DNA of 64,000 nt from Hippophae tibetana (taxonomy: Eukaryota; Streptophyta; Magnoliopsida; Rosales; Elaeagnaceae). The notes below the pieces were generated by a model. That model did not search any database. It saw nothing but the letters and a program-made list of their open reading frames with translations, and was not told the origin of the DNA. A program made the translations under genes and the position numbers. Below are positions 23,590 through 35,990 of this stretch, piece after piece (the stretch's first letter is position 1; each line of letters begins with the position of its first letter). The stretch covers positions 8,807,001 to 8,871,000 of the forward strand of contig CM072807.1 of the NCBI GenBank assembly GCA_037013495.1, read 5' to 3'.

Positions 23590-24040
23590 CCTAATTTGAT
23601 CAAATGAGATTTTATTGAGTTAAAGATTATCCAAACTTATAAGTAATATTGTTGTTTTGCTCCTGATCGATGTGGGACAATGATACTTAACAGTCATTTT
23701 TCACAGGATGAACAAAGGTGGACATAAATGCCACAATGAAAACTGTAGTAGAGTCTAGGATCCAAACACATAGAGATCAAGAACAAAGCTTTGATAACAT
23801 ATTAAAAACTTATGTCTAACTCAACCCAATAAACTTTGATCTTGATCTATTTGCTTGTACTCTGGACTCTACCACAATCTCATCATGATGTTTATGTACA
23901 TTTTTATACGTCGTGTAGAGGATTACTATTAAGTATCATTATCTCATATCGGTAAAGAGCAAAATAATAATACTATTTATAAGTCTAAATAATACTTAAT
24001 TTAATAAAATCTTATTAAATTAAATTATATCTAAATTTAT
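23590..24040. mobile_element. foldback (inverted-repeat) element, probable MITE
   Basis: The left arm (about 23605-23775: gattttattgag, cttataag, gacaatgatacttaacagt, actgtagtagagtc) matches the reverse complement of the right arm (about 23860-24030: gactctaccacaat, ctattaagtatcattatctc, cttat, aataaaatctta). The centre also pairs (gatcaagaacaaag against ctttgatcttgatc). Almost the entire 450 bp can therefore fold back on itself. No ORF is present. Target duplications are unclear in the AT-rich flanks. Confidence 0.7.
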
Positions 24041-27000
24041 AATAAAATTAATTATAATGGTATGCTGCAAAAGTTGAATTATAGATTCCAGAATTAACCA
24101 AATAACATGTACTTAAGTGGTGTATTAAGGGTCATGATTTCCCCGACATGAATTAATCTTTTTTTTCATCGATAATTGTTTTTTTTTGGTTTGTTGATAT
24201 ATACATATATATACTTTCTTGTATTTTATGTTATGTACAGATAATTTATAGTGGCATGTATCTTGGAAATATTATCCTTTCATATTAATTCCGAAATTTG
24301 TGATATACAGATATTTTAAATATATTATCTTATATAATGAAATTATGTGATATTTTATGGATATGAGGTGTTTTGAGAAAAAAAAAACTAATGTATAATA
24401 CAAATATATCTTTATTTTAAATTTAAGATAAATAACTTATTTATTGAGTGTTTGCTTTGTCAATTACCCCAAGACCAATGTAGTAACGACGTTACTAAAC
24501 CTACTAAAAACAATTTAAAAATAATAATATTTATAATCTTTAAAATTTAGAAGTACAAAAATTATATATATTTTAATATAAAGTATATTTTTATTATTTT
24601 AAGGTTAAATTATAATCAATTTATCTCTATTTATTATTATTAAAATATTATTATTATTTTAATAAAAAAAATTAAAAATATTTTATTCAAATTTCTAAAA
24701 AACAAATTAAATAAATATTTTTATCTAAAAAACTAAAGCAGTTCAGATTAAAAAAAAATGAAAATAAGAATATATTTTCAATTAGAAAATTAGTAAAAAA
24801 TTTGACCATTCTGATTCATTTTGGGAATGGTTTGAAAATGATTAAAAAAACATCTCAATAAATATTAAAAAAAAAGAACATAGAAAGAATCTCATAATTT
24901 TTTGTATTTTATTATAATTATATAAATTTATTTACATTTATTAATAAATATTATACTATATTATTTTTAATTTATTACAAATATTTATAAATATTCTTTC
25001 CCAATAAGTTATAACCAAACGTGTTGTTTACATTAAAACATCGACACTCCGAATTAACATTAGGTCAAAGAGTCAAATCGTGTACGTGTTGTTTAGGTTA
25101 GGACGTAAACTATAGCTGAAGTCCAAATTAACATCGGGTAAAGAGTCCAATCGTGTGATTTGGATTTTGGAGTAAGTAAAAGTCAATAAGTTTTCGTCTC
25201 AATTAAGCAACACGTCAATTTTTATCTATTTTGATAAGTGATAAGTTTTAACACATATTAATATTATTTAAAAAAAAAATTATCATTAATTTTTTAATTT
25301 TTAAAATAATAACGATTATAATAAGATTTAAAATATATTAAATTAAATAATATTAATATTTATTTATCTGAGTGTTATACTAAAATTTTACTTTTTTAAT
25401 AAATTACATATATTATTAACTTTACTTTAAATTATGATATTTTAGATATTTTAAAATAATTTTAATAATTTTATTTTTAATTTAAAATATGATATTTTAG
25501 TTATATTATATTTGAACACTTTAGATATTTTAAAATAATTTTGATTATTTTAATAAATTATTTTTCTCTCTAGAAATCACTACTTCTCTGATAGTAAAAT
25601 TTAATTTAATATAATTAAAAATTTATATCAAAAAATGAAATAAAAACAAAAAATTATAATAAATAATTAAAATATATAAAAATATAATAACAAAATCATT
25701 AAAATATAATATATTTAATTTATAAAAATCCAATAACTAAATATCATGCTATATTATCTTAAAGCTTCTAGATACTTAAACTTAGTTTTATGATATCATT
25801 AAAAGATCCATATTTATAAACATATGGAGAAAAGCAATAGTAAAAATATTACCGTATCTACAAAATATTTTTTATATGAAAATTTTGAGAAATTATAAAA
25901 TAAATATTTTTAAAATTTATAATAATAAAAATAATACATTAATAATATCAAATATTATTTAATTTGATGATATTTAATATTAAATGAGTTAAATAATTAT
26001 AATTTAATTTAAACGGTATATAATTAAATAAATTTTAAAATAAAATTATATATTAAGTTTTTTTAATAGTGAAAATGTATGTTGTGGATATAAATAGTGT
26101 TATTTTTGTTTTTATAAATTTTAAAATTATTATTTTTTATTATTTTCTTAAAAATATCTAATAAGTGAATAATATAAACATAATAAATTTTTCATGAATG
26201 TTATTTTTTTATAGTTAGTTTTTTGAAAAAATGTGATTGGACACTTTAATTCTAAAATTTGAGCAATTACTCTTGACATTACAAGAATTTTTAAATCTAG
26301 TTTGAGTCCTTTTGTATTACACATTTTATTTCTTTTTATGTGATAAATATGTTTCATGCTATATTAATATATTGTGAAATTGTTTTACTATCCCAATTGA
26401 AAGTCAGGTCTGAAAATACTATGATATAATGGAACTAAAAAAATCAAATAAATTGATGTTACATACAAACACCCCAATCATGCATTATTAGAAATGTCCT
26501 TTTAAGTAGTTTTATTTAAAATCACTTGATAAATGAGATTAATTTAATTAAAATTAATATAATATAATATAATAATTAAAAAATATATGGTATATATAGT
26601 TTATAAGGTAGGTAAAAGGATCATAAAAAGACTTATTTCTTTATTTTATAAAAAAAAAAATTCTTTGGTCCTAAATATTTTCTAAATATCTACTCATTAT
26701 CAACTATATAATGATATATGTCCTAAATATCTACTCATTTTCTTTGGTATTATCTATTGGTAAATCATACTTTAAATATGATTACGAAGTTCCTTCTGAA
26801 TAAGAATCATTTATACCAGTGAAGTGGAAAATATTCAAATATATTTATCAAGTGGAAATTACTCAATTATCTTCACGGATTTCCAATTCAAGTGGCGAAA
26901 ACAATGGGTTGTTAGTTGTTTGTAAAGGAATTAAGAAATAAAATGAAACAATTAATAATAAATAAGACGTTGGGTTGACTCACGATTAAAGGAAAAAGGA

Positions 27001-27600
27001 AAAGTTTTTATTCGAGACAAACAAAACGAAACGAAAACGATAGTAGAAAGTCAAAGAAAATTACACATAAAAAAAACAGAAAAAAGGATAAAGAATAAAA
27101 AAAAAACATATGATTTTATAAAACTTATTTAACTGATCTTATTTTCTTCTTAAAAATATTATTTATATTATCAATATATATATATATACATGAAAAAATT
27201 ATAAATAAAACTTTATGTGCTTTAAGTAAAGTATTATGGTACGCAATTTAATTAAAATATAATTAGTATCTGATTTTTTATTATAATGAAATTAGAGAGT
27301 TGTAATTTATGTTACGGTTGAATTTATTAAATCAACTTGAATTAAATACGAATTGAATTAAATTTAATTCAGTGTAAATAATCTTAAAAAATTGAGCTAA
27401 GTATGAATTGTGTTTTAATCTATATGTTAGTCAAAAATAAAATAAAAAAATTATAACATATAAATATTATAATTTATACTTAGGTTAAAATTGAAAAACA
27501 TATTTTTTCTAACTGTACTCTTTAACTCTCTTTTTTCAATAGTTGTCTTGTCTTCAACATTGTTTTGGTAGTTACAAGTACGTTAAAATATTTTATGTAT
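24041..27600. other. AT-rich gene desert
   Basis: About 3.5 kb of extremely AT-rich sequence with no coding signal on either strand. A short direct duplication of about 40 bp is visible at about 25046-25161 (gaattaacattaggtcaaagagtc and aaattaacatcgggtaaagagtcc), and an (AT)n tract near 27170-27185. No mobile element could be delimited. Confidence 0.5.
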
Positions 27601-27603
27601 AAC

Positions 27604-28346
27604 CACTACTATAAAAAGGAGCATTAAAGTCGGATTTTAACCGACTTTAAGCTAATTTAAAGTGTAAAGTCGGTTCAAAGTGTGAACCGACTTTAACTTT
27701 TTTTTGTTTTTTTTTAATTTATTCATATTCAAACTGTATTCGAGCAGAAAAAAAAAACCAATATCAGTTTAGCAAATAGTTCAAATAATACAAATATTTG
27801 AAAAATAAAATATTAATTAATAACAGAAAATTACCATGGTTTTGTTCTATTTTATTTAAGATCGTCATATTCTTCTCCTTATGTTATAATAGAAACCTAC
27901 ATATATAATACAACAATCTATACATATAAATAATAACAAATAATAACAGAAAAAAATATGAATAATAGGAGATCTAAAAGATTAGTTAGAGAGGAAGAAA
28001 ACTCACTAACCGATGTTGGAAATGGTAGTCGTAGGTGGCCGAAAAATAAGAAAGAGTGGAGGAGAAGGTTTTCGATTTTTTAGAGTTCTGGAACGCTGAA
28101 AATAGTTTCTGTCTGGGAAGAAAGAAGAGAAAATATTTATCCACGTGTGTAGCGTCGGTTGACGTGTTGAACCGACACTATGTTACGTGGATAGCGTCGT
28201 TTCGCCACGTCAACCGACTCTACGCTATCCATGTAGCGTAGCGTCGGTTAACACCTAGAACCGACGCTACGTCCTACGTGGATAGCGTCGGTTCTTTATC
28301 AAACCGACTTTACGTATCGACTTAAATACCCATTTTTGTAGTAGTG
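27604..28346. mobile_element. non-autonomous CACTA (En/Spm) element, 743 bp, with 3-bp target duplication
   Basis: The element begins CACTACTATAAAAA at 27604 and ends TTTTTGTAGTAGTG at 28346, near-perfect terminal inverted repeats of the CACTA class. The flanks are aac (27601-27603) and aac (28347-28349), the 3-bp target duplication expected for this superfamily. Subterminal regions are dense in inverted copies of AAAGTCGGTT, AACCGACTTT and GCGTCGGTT, typical transposase-binding repeats. No transposase gene is present. Confidence 0.93.
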
Positions 28347-29344
28347 AACTCTAAAAATATAGTTTTTTTTGTATGATTAATATATGGTGTACTTAAATAC
28401 ATTAAGAGAGTTTTATATTTATTGTAAATTTTGTGTAAAATTATAAGTAATTTAAAACATTATTTGAGTTTTATCATATTGATATTAATTAAATTTTGAA
28501 TAAGTTAAATTTTAATAAAGTATTCTCTATTATCTTTCATTTTAATATTTGTTGTTTTAATACATCTATTTTTCACACTTGTTTCACTTTATTTCAATTT
28601 ATAAGAAAATTTAAAAATAAAAGAACCATAAAAATACAAGTATCCTTTTCCTACATTTATTTTTAAAACAAAAAATTACTAAAAATAGATTTATTGGAGA
28701 ATTAGTTTTTTTTCACTTATAATTACTAGTATTTTTTTTTGTAATTAATAGTTATTATAACATAACATCTATATAAGTAATTGTATTATTTTTGTAGATT
28801 TTATTTTGTGATGAGTTGTTAATTTAATACTAATTTATTATTTATTGAAAATATAAGTTATTGTAATATTATTTTCCATATTTTAAACATTTTATATTTA
28901 CAGTAAAAACTAATAAACTTTAATCATTAAAAGTATTTTTTAATTTATAAAAAAATATTAATTACCTAAAAAAATTAAATTAAGTTAATTTAAAGCAATT
29001 TAAATGTTTGATTAAGATTTAGATTTATCTTTATTTATTTAAATTAAATTAAGTTGTATCGATTTATTCTGAATTAATTGGAGGGAATTCGAATCGAATA
29101 AGTTCGATTTGCCATCCCTAAATAAAACGAAGCTGGGTTTTCTCTTTTTTCTGTACCCTAACGCGGTGCCTTACCTTTTTTCTCTCTATCCTCACTGTTC
29201 ACACGTTCTCTGCACCTTTCTACGACTTTATATTTTGATTTTTCTTTGTTTTCCTCACCTTATATGATATTTCAGCGACCAAACCCTTCAAAGTTTAATC
29301 CTTTTAGTTTTAGTCAAAACAAACCCAATTCGTAATAGAATAAG
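28347..29344. other. AT-rich spacer and 5' flank of the PP2C gene
   Basis: AT-rich up to about 29120. From there to 29344 the sequence becomes pyrimidine-rich (ttttctctttttt, ttttttctctctatc), as expected for the promoter and 5' UTR of the plus-strand PP2C gene. Confidence 0.5.
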
Positions 29345-31713
29345 ATGACGATGTTAAGATCGTGTTATAGACCTATAGAGAGATGTTTTGGTCGAAATGG
29401 TGGAGATGATCTTATGTGGCATGCGGATTTGAAGCCTCATGCCTCTGGTGAATACTCTATCGCGGTTGTACAGGCCAATTCTCATCTTGAAGATCAGAGT
29501 CAGGTCTTCTCATCTCCATCTGCTACCTATGTTGGTGTTTTTGATGGCCATGGTGGTCCTGAAGCTTCTCGGTTCGTCAATAAGCATCTCTTCCCTTTTT
29601 TAAACAGTATGTTTTGTTTTCTGTATTTTTAATCAATTTTCACAATCTGTTTGTTCATTTTTTAGGGTTTTGAGCTTAAGGGAAGAATTGGGGTTTAAAT
29701 TGTAAATTTTGAGTTGATTTAGATTGAATTGTTATAACCCACATTCGAATTGATTAAATATGTTTTGTTTTTCATGTTTAATTGGAAATTAAACATGAAC
29801 TGATTTGAGGCTGAAATTAGTTGGGTTATCAAGATATTAATGTCTGAGAAAGAGATTTTGGGGTACAGTATTTTTGGACAGCCGCTATTCTTGTTTTGGT
29901 TTTCTTTTTGACCTATATTCTCAGTGGGGTTCTAATTTAGTTTACTGGTACATATTTTAACCTAATTTAGTTTACTGGTACATATTTTAGCCAATTTCAA
30001 TAGTAATAACATTAAGATTACTGTTAAAATTGACCAAAAACTTATGAATGATCCCGACATTTTGGGCATAATTTTTCCATTATTTTCTGGTAAGTAAACA
30101 ATCTGTTTAACATTGTGATTTGGTTCAATATGTAGAATTTGATACAGAAGGAGGGTTGTCAGAAGATTCAATCAAGAAGGCATTTAGTGCCACTGAGGAG
30201 GGATTCTTGCGGTTAGTACGGAGATCATTTCCACTAAGGCCACAAACAGCTTCAGTGGGATCATGTTGCATTGTTGGTACAATTTCTGACAATGTTTTGC
30301 ACGTGGCAAACCTTGGAGATTCAAGGGCAGTTTTAGGCAGCAGAGGTTCCGAAAGCAAGAAAAATGAAGTAGTAGCATACCGGCTGTCCACGGATCATAA
30401 TGTATCAATTGCGGAGGTGAGGAAGGAAGTTGAAGCACTCCATCCAGATGATGCAGATGTTGTGGTGTATACTCGCGGAGTTTGGAGAATTAAGGGTATA
30501 ATTCAGGTATTGGCTACTTCTCTTGATGTGCTTTTAATGTGTTTATTTGCAGTCAAATTTTGATTTTGAAGTGAATAAGAGAAAGTATTATTATGAAATT
30601 TTATATGATCAGTTAGAAATGCTATTGTTTTTAATGTGTTTCCTTTTCTCACATTTAACCATTTTGGCGAGATTATTGGTTTTTATTCTAATATTCTTCC
30701 ACCCTTGTCTTTAAGGTCATTTGACTTCAAGCATATGCATCTTACTAATTAAAATTTTATGTGATAGAGAATGCTAAAGCGTTTTATTTGTCTTTCAGGT
30801 ATCAAGATCAATTGGCGATTTTTACTTAAAGACTACTGAGTTCACTAGAGACCCAATGTATATGCAATTTGGAAATCCAAATGCTTTAAAACGACCTGTA
30901 ATGACTGCGGTACCCTCAATAGTTACTAGAGAACTTAGACCACAAGATTTATTTGTGATATTTGCATCAGATGGCCTTTGGGAACAATTAAGCGACCAGG
31001 AAGCTGTGGATATTGTCTTCAACAACCCTAGAGCTGTGAGTACACAAATTACACTTTCTACATTGATTATAATGTTTGTTTACATTGCAGTAATATGGGT
31101 TTATTTGTATTTTTTTGGCAAATTTCCTTGAGGTTTGCTTGATTAGTTAAAATGCATAAAGTGCTAAATCTAATGGGAATTTATTTTTGAACACACGTTG
31201 ATTGGTTTGTTATTTAGGCAAACTTCAGGTGGTTTTGTGGATATGCCCCCCCCTTCCTCTTCCCCTTTTTTTCTTTAGTTGCTTGCTTCTTGGAAATGTG
31301 CTAAACAACTTTATACTCTCTTCTTCGTTACATTTTAAACGGAACAAATAGTTTAATCAAAAAGGGCATGATGGGTTTTTAATTATCTCAAGTAGAATTC
31401 AATATAAGTTTGTGTGATTGATTGTTTGGTGGTTCAAAATTTGTAGGCGATTGCAAGGAGATTGGTGAGAACTGCTCTACAAGCGGCTGCTAGGAAGAGG
31501 GAAATGAGATACAATGACTTGAGGAAAATAGAGAAAGGAATAAGACGTCATTTTCATGATGATATAACAGTTGTCGTAGTATATTTCGATCACCGGAAAC
31601 GCTCACCACCATTGTCAAGAAATAGTAAATTTAAGCAGAACACATTTGGCTGCACGACAGCGCCGGTTGACATATTCTCCTTAAGAGCAGATGAAATGGA
31701 CGATTTTGAATGA
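29345..31713 (+). CDS. clade-D type 2C protein phosphatase
   Basis: Four exons (29345-29606, 30136-30506, 30799-31035, 31447-31713; GT-AG, phases 1/0/0) give 378 residues. PP2C metal-binding and catalytic motifs are intact: LEDQSQ near residue 48, VFDGHGG with D67, [43 protein letters not shown] with D269, and [12 protein letters not shown] near residue 328. The N-terminus (RPIERCFGR, LWxxDLKPH-like) and the motif [11 protein letters not shown] identify clade D, closest in my memory to Arabidopsis At4g33920 (PP2C-D8). Clade-D enzymes dephosphorylate plasma-membrane H+-ATPases and are inhibited by SAUR proteins, which limits acid growth; that role is inferred by family. The dead SWS1 copy follows on the same strand. 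Confidence 0.95.
29925..29992. repeat. short direct duplication in PP2C intron 1
   Basis: The phrase taatttagtttactggtacatattttaacc occurs twice in direct succession with one base changed at the end. It is non-coding and lies within the first intron of the PP2C gene. Confidence 0.8.
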
Positions 31714-32210
31714 GACAAGAAGTCTGTTTTGGAGGATTTCAATCAATGGGTTAATTGAAGAACTTGTATGGAGATGAAAAGGAGAGGGATACATGGGGAA
31801 AAAAAATAACTCACTTGTGTACGTTTTTTTGTCACTTGCGATTATCAGTAGTAATGGATTTTTTTTATAAATATTTTACTTGATGAAGGTATATACATGT
31901 TTTTTACGGAATTTGACTAAGATTTTAGAGTCACTAAGATTTTAGAGTCACATTATGAGTAGAGTAATGAACTGCTAATGAAAATTTTCCGTTTGAGAAG
32001 TCTCAAAGCAAGTTCTAGATATATTATTCAGTTATTTTTTTAGTTGACTAATACTGATAACATCCAAATAACCTCTACAGTGAGCCAACATTAGTCGAGG
32101 AAATGAATATATCATGCTTAAAACAAAAACAAAATTCGTAACTCTTAAAATGAGTTATTTTGAAGTAAACATTTTTTTGTGAAAATTTGAGAACTAAAAT
32201 TAATTATAAA
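31714..32210. other. 3' flank of the PP2C gene
   Basis: Presumed 3' UTR, then AT-rich spacer. From about 32140 the sequence aligns by eye with about 58020 onward, the upstream side of the intact SWS1 copy, so the duplicated segment starts here. Confidence 0.5.
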
Positions 32211-32353
32211 TTATTGACTAATAATTCTAAACTAGCTTTTAGTGATCATTGACTACAAATTCTAAACTTGCTTTTAGTGATTATTGACTACTAATCTAAA
32301 CTAGCTTTTAGTGATTATTGACTACTAATTCTAAACTAGTTTTTAGTGATTAT
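32211..32353. repeat. four ~35-bp tandem repeats
   Basis: The unit attgactactaattctaaac followed by tagcttttagtgatt is present four times with small changes. The homologous region upstream of the intact SWS1 copy (about 58100-58145) appears to hold only one unit-like segment, so the array expanded in this copy. Confidence 0.85.
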
Positions 32354-32621
32354 AGAATAAATATTTTTTTATAACCAGTTTTTTAAAGAGTACAAGTTGT
32401 GGTTGTTAACTTATATATTAGATAATTATTGATAATAAAAATAGGATTTTTTAAAATTTATAATTAAATATCATATTAATTATGGTAATATTATACAATT
32501 TCTAATAAATGGATTTTTTTTAAATAACTACAACTCACCCATTTTTTTAATTTTTACTTCTGGTTTAAAATCTGAACAATTTGTTGAAAATATTTTCACC
32601 TCAGTAAAAACTACAAGTAAA

Positions 32622-32865
32622 TGTTGGTGTGTGTTTGTGTTGTGGTGCATGCTGCAACAGTGACATACATCAATGCTCAGTAGAGCAAAACATGGAGCAG
32701 ACAATAATATTAGTGGAGTCATAAAACATGGATATGCAGTAATTATGGTTATTGTTTAATTTTCGTTTTCATTATATACATATAATTAAACTCTTGTATA
32801 GAAAAATAGAACAGAAATAATATGAAATATACATGATAATTATCAGAGAAATACAATATTTGACA
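32622..32865 (+). repeat. 5' LTR of copia element
   Basis: A 244-bp LTR starting tgttggtgtg and ending tttgaca (TG...CA), matched by the 3' LTR at 37453-37690. The flanking target duplication gtaaa lies at 32617-32621. Compared with the other LTR there is one 6-bp length difference in a gt-rich stretch and about ten base substitutions, nearly all transitions. Confidence 0.97.
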
Positions 32866-32877
32866 TGGTATCAGAGT
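32866..32877 (+). other. primer-binding site
   Basis: Directly after the 5' LTR stands tggtatcagagt. This matches the usual TGGTATCAGAGC complementary to the 3' end of initiator methionine tRNA, the primer of most plant copia elements, with one mismatch at the last base. Confidence 0.9.
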
Positions 32878-33702
32878 AGGTTATTGCCAACTAATGAAAC
32901 TACCTGCTGATTTCTGATGGAACTACCATTTTTTGATTTCTAATTCTGATTTGCTGATTTATTGATTGCTGATTTGCTAATTTTTGATTTCTTATTTCTG
33001 AAACCGATCAGTTGCAATACTGGAAAAAAATAACATCAAGTAAAACAACAACATCAGCGTGCTCCAGAAGGGAATAAGTACAAAGAACATTATTGTAAGG
33101 CATAACAATAGAGGTTGAAACCTGAAGGGATGGGTAGACACTGTAGCCTCCCCAGTGCTGCGACCATCTAGTATTCAGAGTCACCATTTCTGTTCAGCGT
33201 CAGTTCCTCCGTCGCAACCTCAATAGAACCCTTCAGGGAGCCATATTGATCTAGCTGCTCGTTGGAACCAGTGCACCTTGCCTGAGTTTCAGGTCTATCT
33301 GCTCGTTGAAGCTATCACAGTTGGCCAACGTCGCTTACTCGTTGGGGCTGGTGCAATCTCTCTACATACCAGTCTAGCAGCCATCGTGGAGAAACTTGGA
33401 ATGAAGCAGAAGAAGAGTGCTGCTTCACATAGATGGAGGACTAGGTAGAGGGATGACTCCGGCTGGATGCTTGTAGTCGGCTAGGGTTCTTCCATCAGAA
33501 GAAGAGAGGCGTCGCAGAGGGCAGCGTGAAGAAGGCGCCGCAAAGGGCAGCGTGAAGAAGGCGTTGTAGAGGGCAGCGTGAAGAAATCGCAGAGGGCTGT
33601 GCGAATGGAGAGGAAAATGATTTAGGGTGACGAAGAGGGCTGCGAAAATGATTTAGGGTTACGAAGAGGGCAGAATCTAGAGATTTAACCACCAATTTCA
33701 TA

Positions 33703-34730
33703 TTGGAAGATTTGATGACGAAAATGACAGAAATTCTAACTAGAGCTCAGACCGTCTCACAACCTCCGCTTACTGAAGCGCCGAATGCCCCCATTAGTAT
33801 CAAGTTGGGAGAATCCAACTATGCCTTGTGGTCCCAGGTGGTGGAGATGTATATCTCTGGCAAAGACAAACTGGGATATATTAATAGGTATTTTCCTCAA
33901 CCTGCTGAAATCGACCCCTCATTCAGGAGATGACGCACTGAAAATGTCATTGTTAAAGGATGGTTGATTAATTCGATGGACCCTTCCTTGATTTCAAATT
34001 TTATTCAATTCCCAACTGCGAAACAAGTTTGGGATTCTGTTGCTACCACCTACTATGATGGGACAGACACGTCTCAAGTGTATGATCTTCGCCGTCAAGT
34101 TACTCGTATGAAGCAGGCGGGTGGATCCATTAAAAAATACTACAACGACCTTCAAGGGTTGTGGCGAGAAATTGATTTTCGTCGTCCTAATCCAATGGAG
34201 TGTGCGAATGACATACAGAAATACAACTCCATCGTACAGGAAGATCGAGTGTATACCTTCCTTGATGGACTTTATGACAGACTCGACAAAACTCAAAGTG
34301 ATGTGCTTCAAATCAAACCATTCCCTACGGTGGAACAAGCCTATGGATTCATACGTAGGGAAGAAGTCCGACAGACCGTCACGGGTATAGATACGACACC
34401 CGGAGCAGTTATGGTTTTTAAAGGGGACAAGGGACACCTTAATCTGATGCCACCAAAAACAGGAGCCTCTTTGGGTAGCAAGAAATCCACGGGAAATCCA
34501 CCATCTCTTGACATGAAATGTGGCCATTGCGGAAACTCTAAACACACCCGTGAAAACTGCTTCAAACTCCATGGGTATCCAGAATGGTGGAATGATCTTC
34601 AAGCACGGAAGAAATGGGACACCACTGGGCGAGCCGCTGTGGCTACCAATAATGCCTCACTATCCCTTACTCCTCAGGCTGAATCTTCCCAGGATCCAGG
34701 TATTTCAAGTAAAGCATTTCACATCTCTAC
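33703..34730 (+). pseudogene. copia gag, frameshifted
   Basis: Starts at ATG 33703 (MEDLMTKMTEIL). It contains the copia gag N-terminal block IKLGESNYALWSQVVEMYIS, then shifts frame near 33930 and continues in another frame from about 33964. There follow the gag core (AKQVWDSVATTYYDG, YFNDLQGLW-like segment) and an intact zinc knuckle CGHCGNSKHTRENC (CX2CX4HX4C), then FKLHGYPEWW. The frameshift separates the N-terminal block from the core. Family: copia gag of the UBN2/Retrotran_gag type. Confidence 0.9.
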
Positions 34731-35120
34731 TCGTAGTGATAATGAGGATTGGATTCTGGACTCTGAAGCTACAGATCACATGACATTTGACCCAAAAGAT
34801 CTCTCCAATACAACCCAGCCAAGACGAAGCTATGTTGCCAATGTCAATGGAGTCACTTATCCAGTTACAGGAGCTGGAACAGTGACCTTATCTCCTTCAT
34901 TATCATTATCTAATACTTTACTTGTGCCCTACCTTTCAAATCGACTGATGTCTGTAAGTAAGGTCACTTCATATCTTAACTGTGTAGTATTGATGTATTC
35001 TACTTTTTGCCTTCTACAGGATATTCTCAACAGGGAGATCATTGGGCGTGGTACTAGGAGAGGAGGGCTATATTATGTGGATGACCTCAGTTCAGGAAGA
35101 GTCAATCACATGCAACACAC
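34731..35120 (+). pseudogene. copia aspartic protease region, active-site glycine lost
   Basis: The segment DWILDSEATDHMTF stands where copia elements have WILDSGATDHM. The active-site DSG is DSE here (GAA at 34765-34767), a change that should inactivate the protease. The frame itself remains open from gag through this region. Confidence 0.85.
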
Positions 35121-35790
35121 TGTTGGTAACAAGGAACGGCAGATTTGGCTATGTCATCGTAGATTTGGACATCCATCATTCGGGTATTTAAAGCACCTAC
35201 TCCCCAGTTTATTTTCAAATATCACACATTCAGATTTCAAATGTGATACTTATATCCTAACAAAAATTCATAGGACGTCTTATCCTATGAGCATGAATAA
35301 AAGTATAACTCCTTTTGCTTTGGTACATTCTGATGTTTGGGGACCTTCCCCGGTTATTACGTCATCGGGTCATCGTTGATTTGTTATTTTTGCTGATGAT
35401 TGTACACGAATGACATGGCTTTACCTTCTCAAACATAATAATGAAGTATTTTCTACATTTCACTTGTTTCACACCATGGTTCAGACACAATTTTCTGAAA
35501 AAATTAAGATACTTAGGTCTGATAATGGAGGGGAGTATGTTAATCAACAATTCCGGACATACTTGGACAACCATGGTATTCTCCATGAAACCTCGTGTTC
35601 ATAAACCCCACAACAGAATGGGACTGCGGAGAGGAAGAATCAACATATTTTAGAAACGACTCGGGCCTTAGTAATCGATGCACATATGCCTAATAGATAC
35701 TTGAATGATGCTGTTACTATAGCTGTGTATCTACTAAATCGTATACCCACAAAACCTTACAATTTCAGACTCCATTAAAGGTGCTATCTG
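35121..35790 (+). pseudogene. copia integrase with two nonsense codons
   Basis: The pre-integrase block is visible (LCHRRFGHPSFGYLKHL), although the zinc-binding Cys pair is degraded (KCDTYILTK). The catalytic triad residues are all readable: HSDVWGP, RSDNGGEYVN and NGTAERKN. The frame is cut by TGA at 35377-35379 (a Trp codon in relatives) and by TAA just before TPQQNG (a Gln codon in relatives). Both are explained by single transitions. Confidence 0.88.
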
Positions 35791-35990
35791 ATCATGTTCC
35801 CTTGCCTACTATTTTGATGTTTCCGCCTCAAATTTTTGGATGTTTTTCTTTTGTCCACCTCTATAAAAACCAACGAACTAAGTTGGATCCATGTATTGTC
35901 CGATGTGTATTCTTAGGATATGACGTACAAAAAAAGGGTTACCGATACTATTATCCAATTACTAAAAGAACCTATATTACCATGGATGTC

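Noticed and set aside
33994..34602. 202-residue minus-strand frame within the copia gag region
   Set aside because: Antisense to the gag core and zinc knuckle, which are clear on the plus strand.
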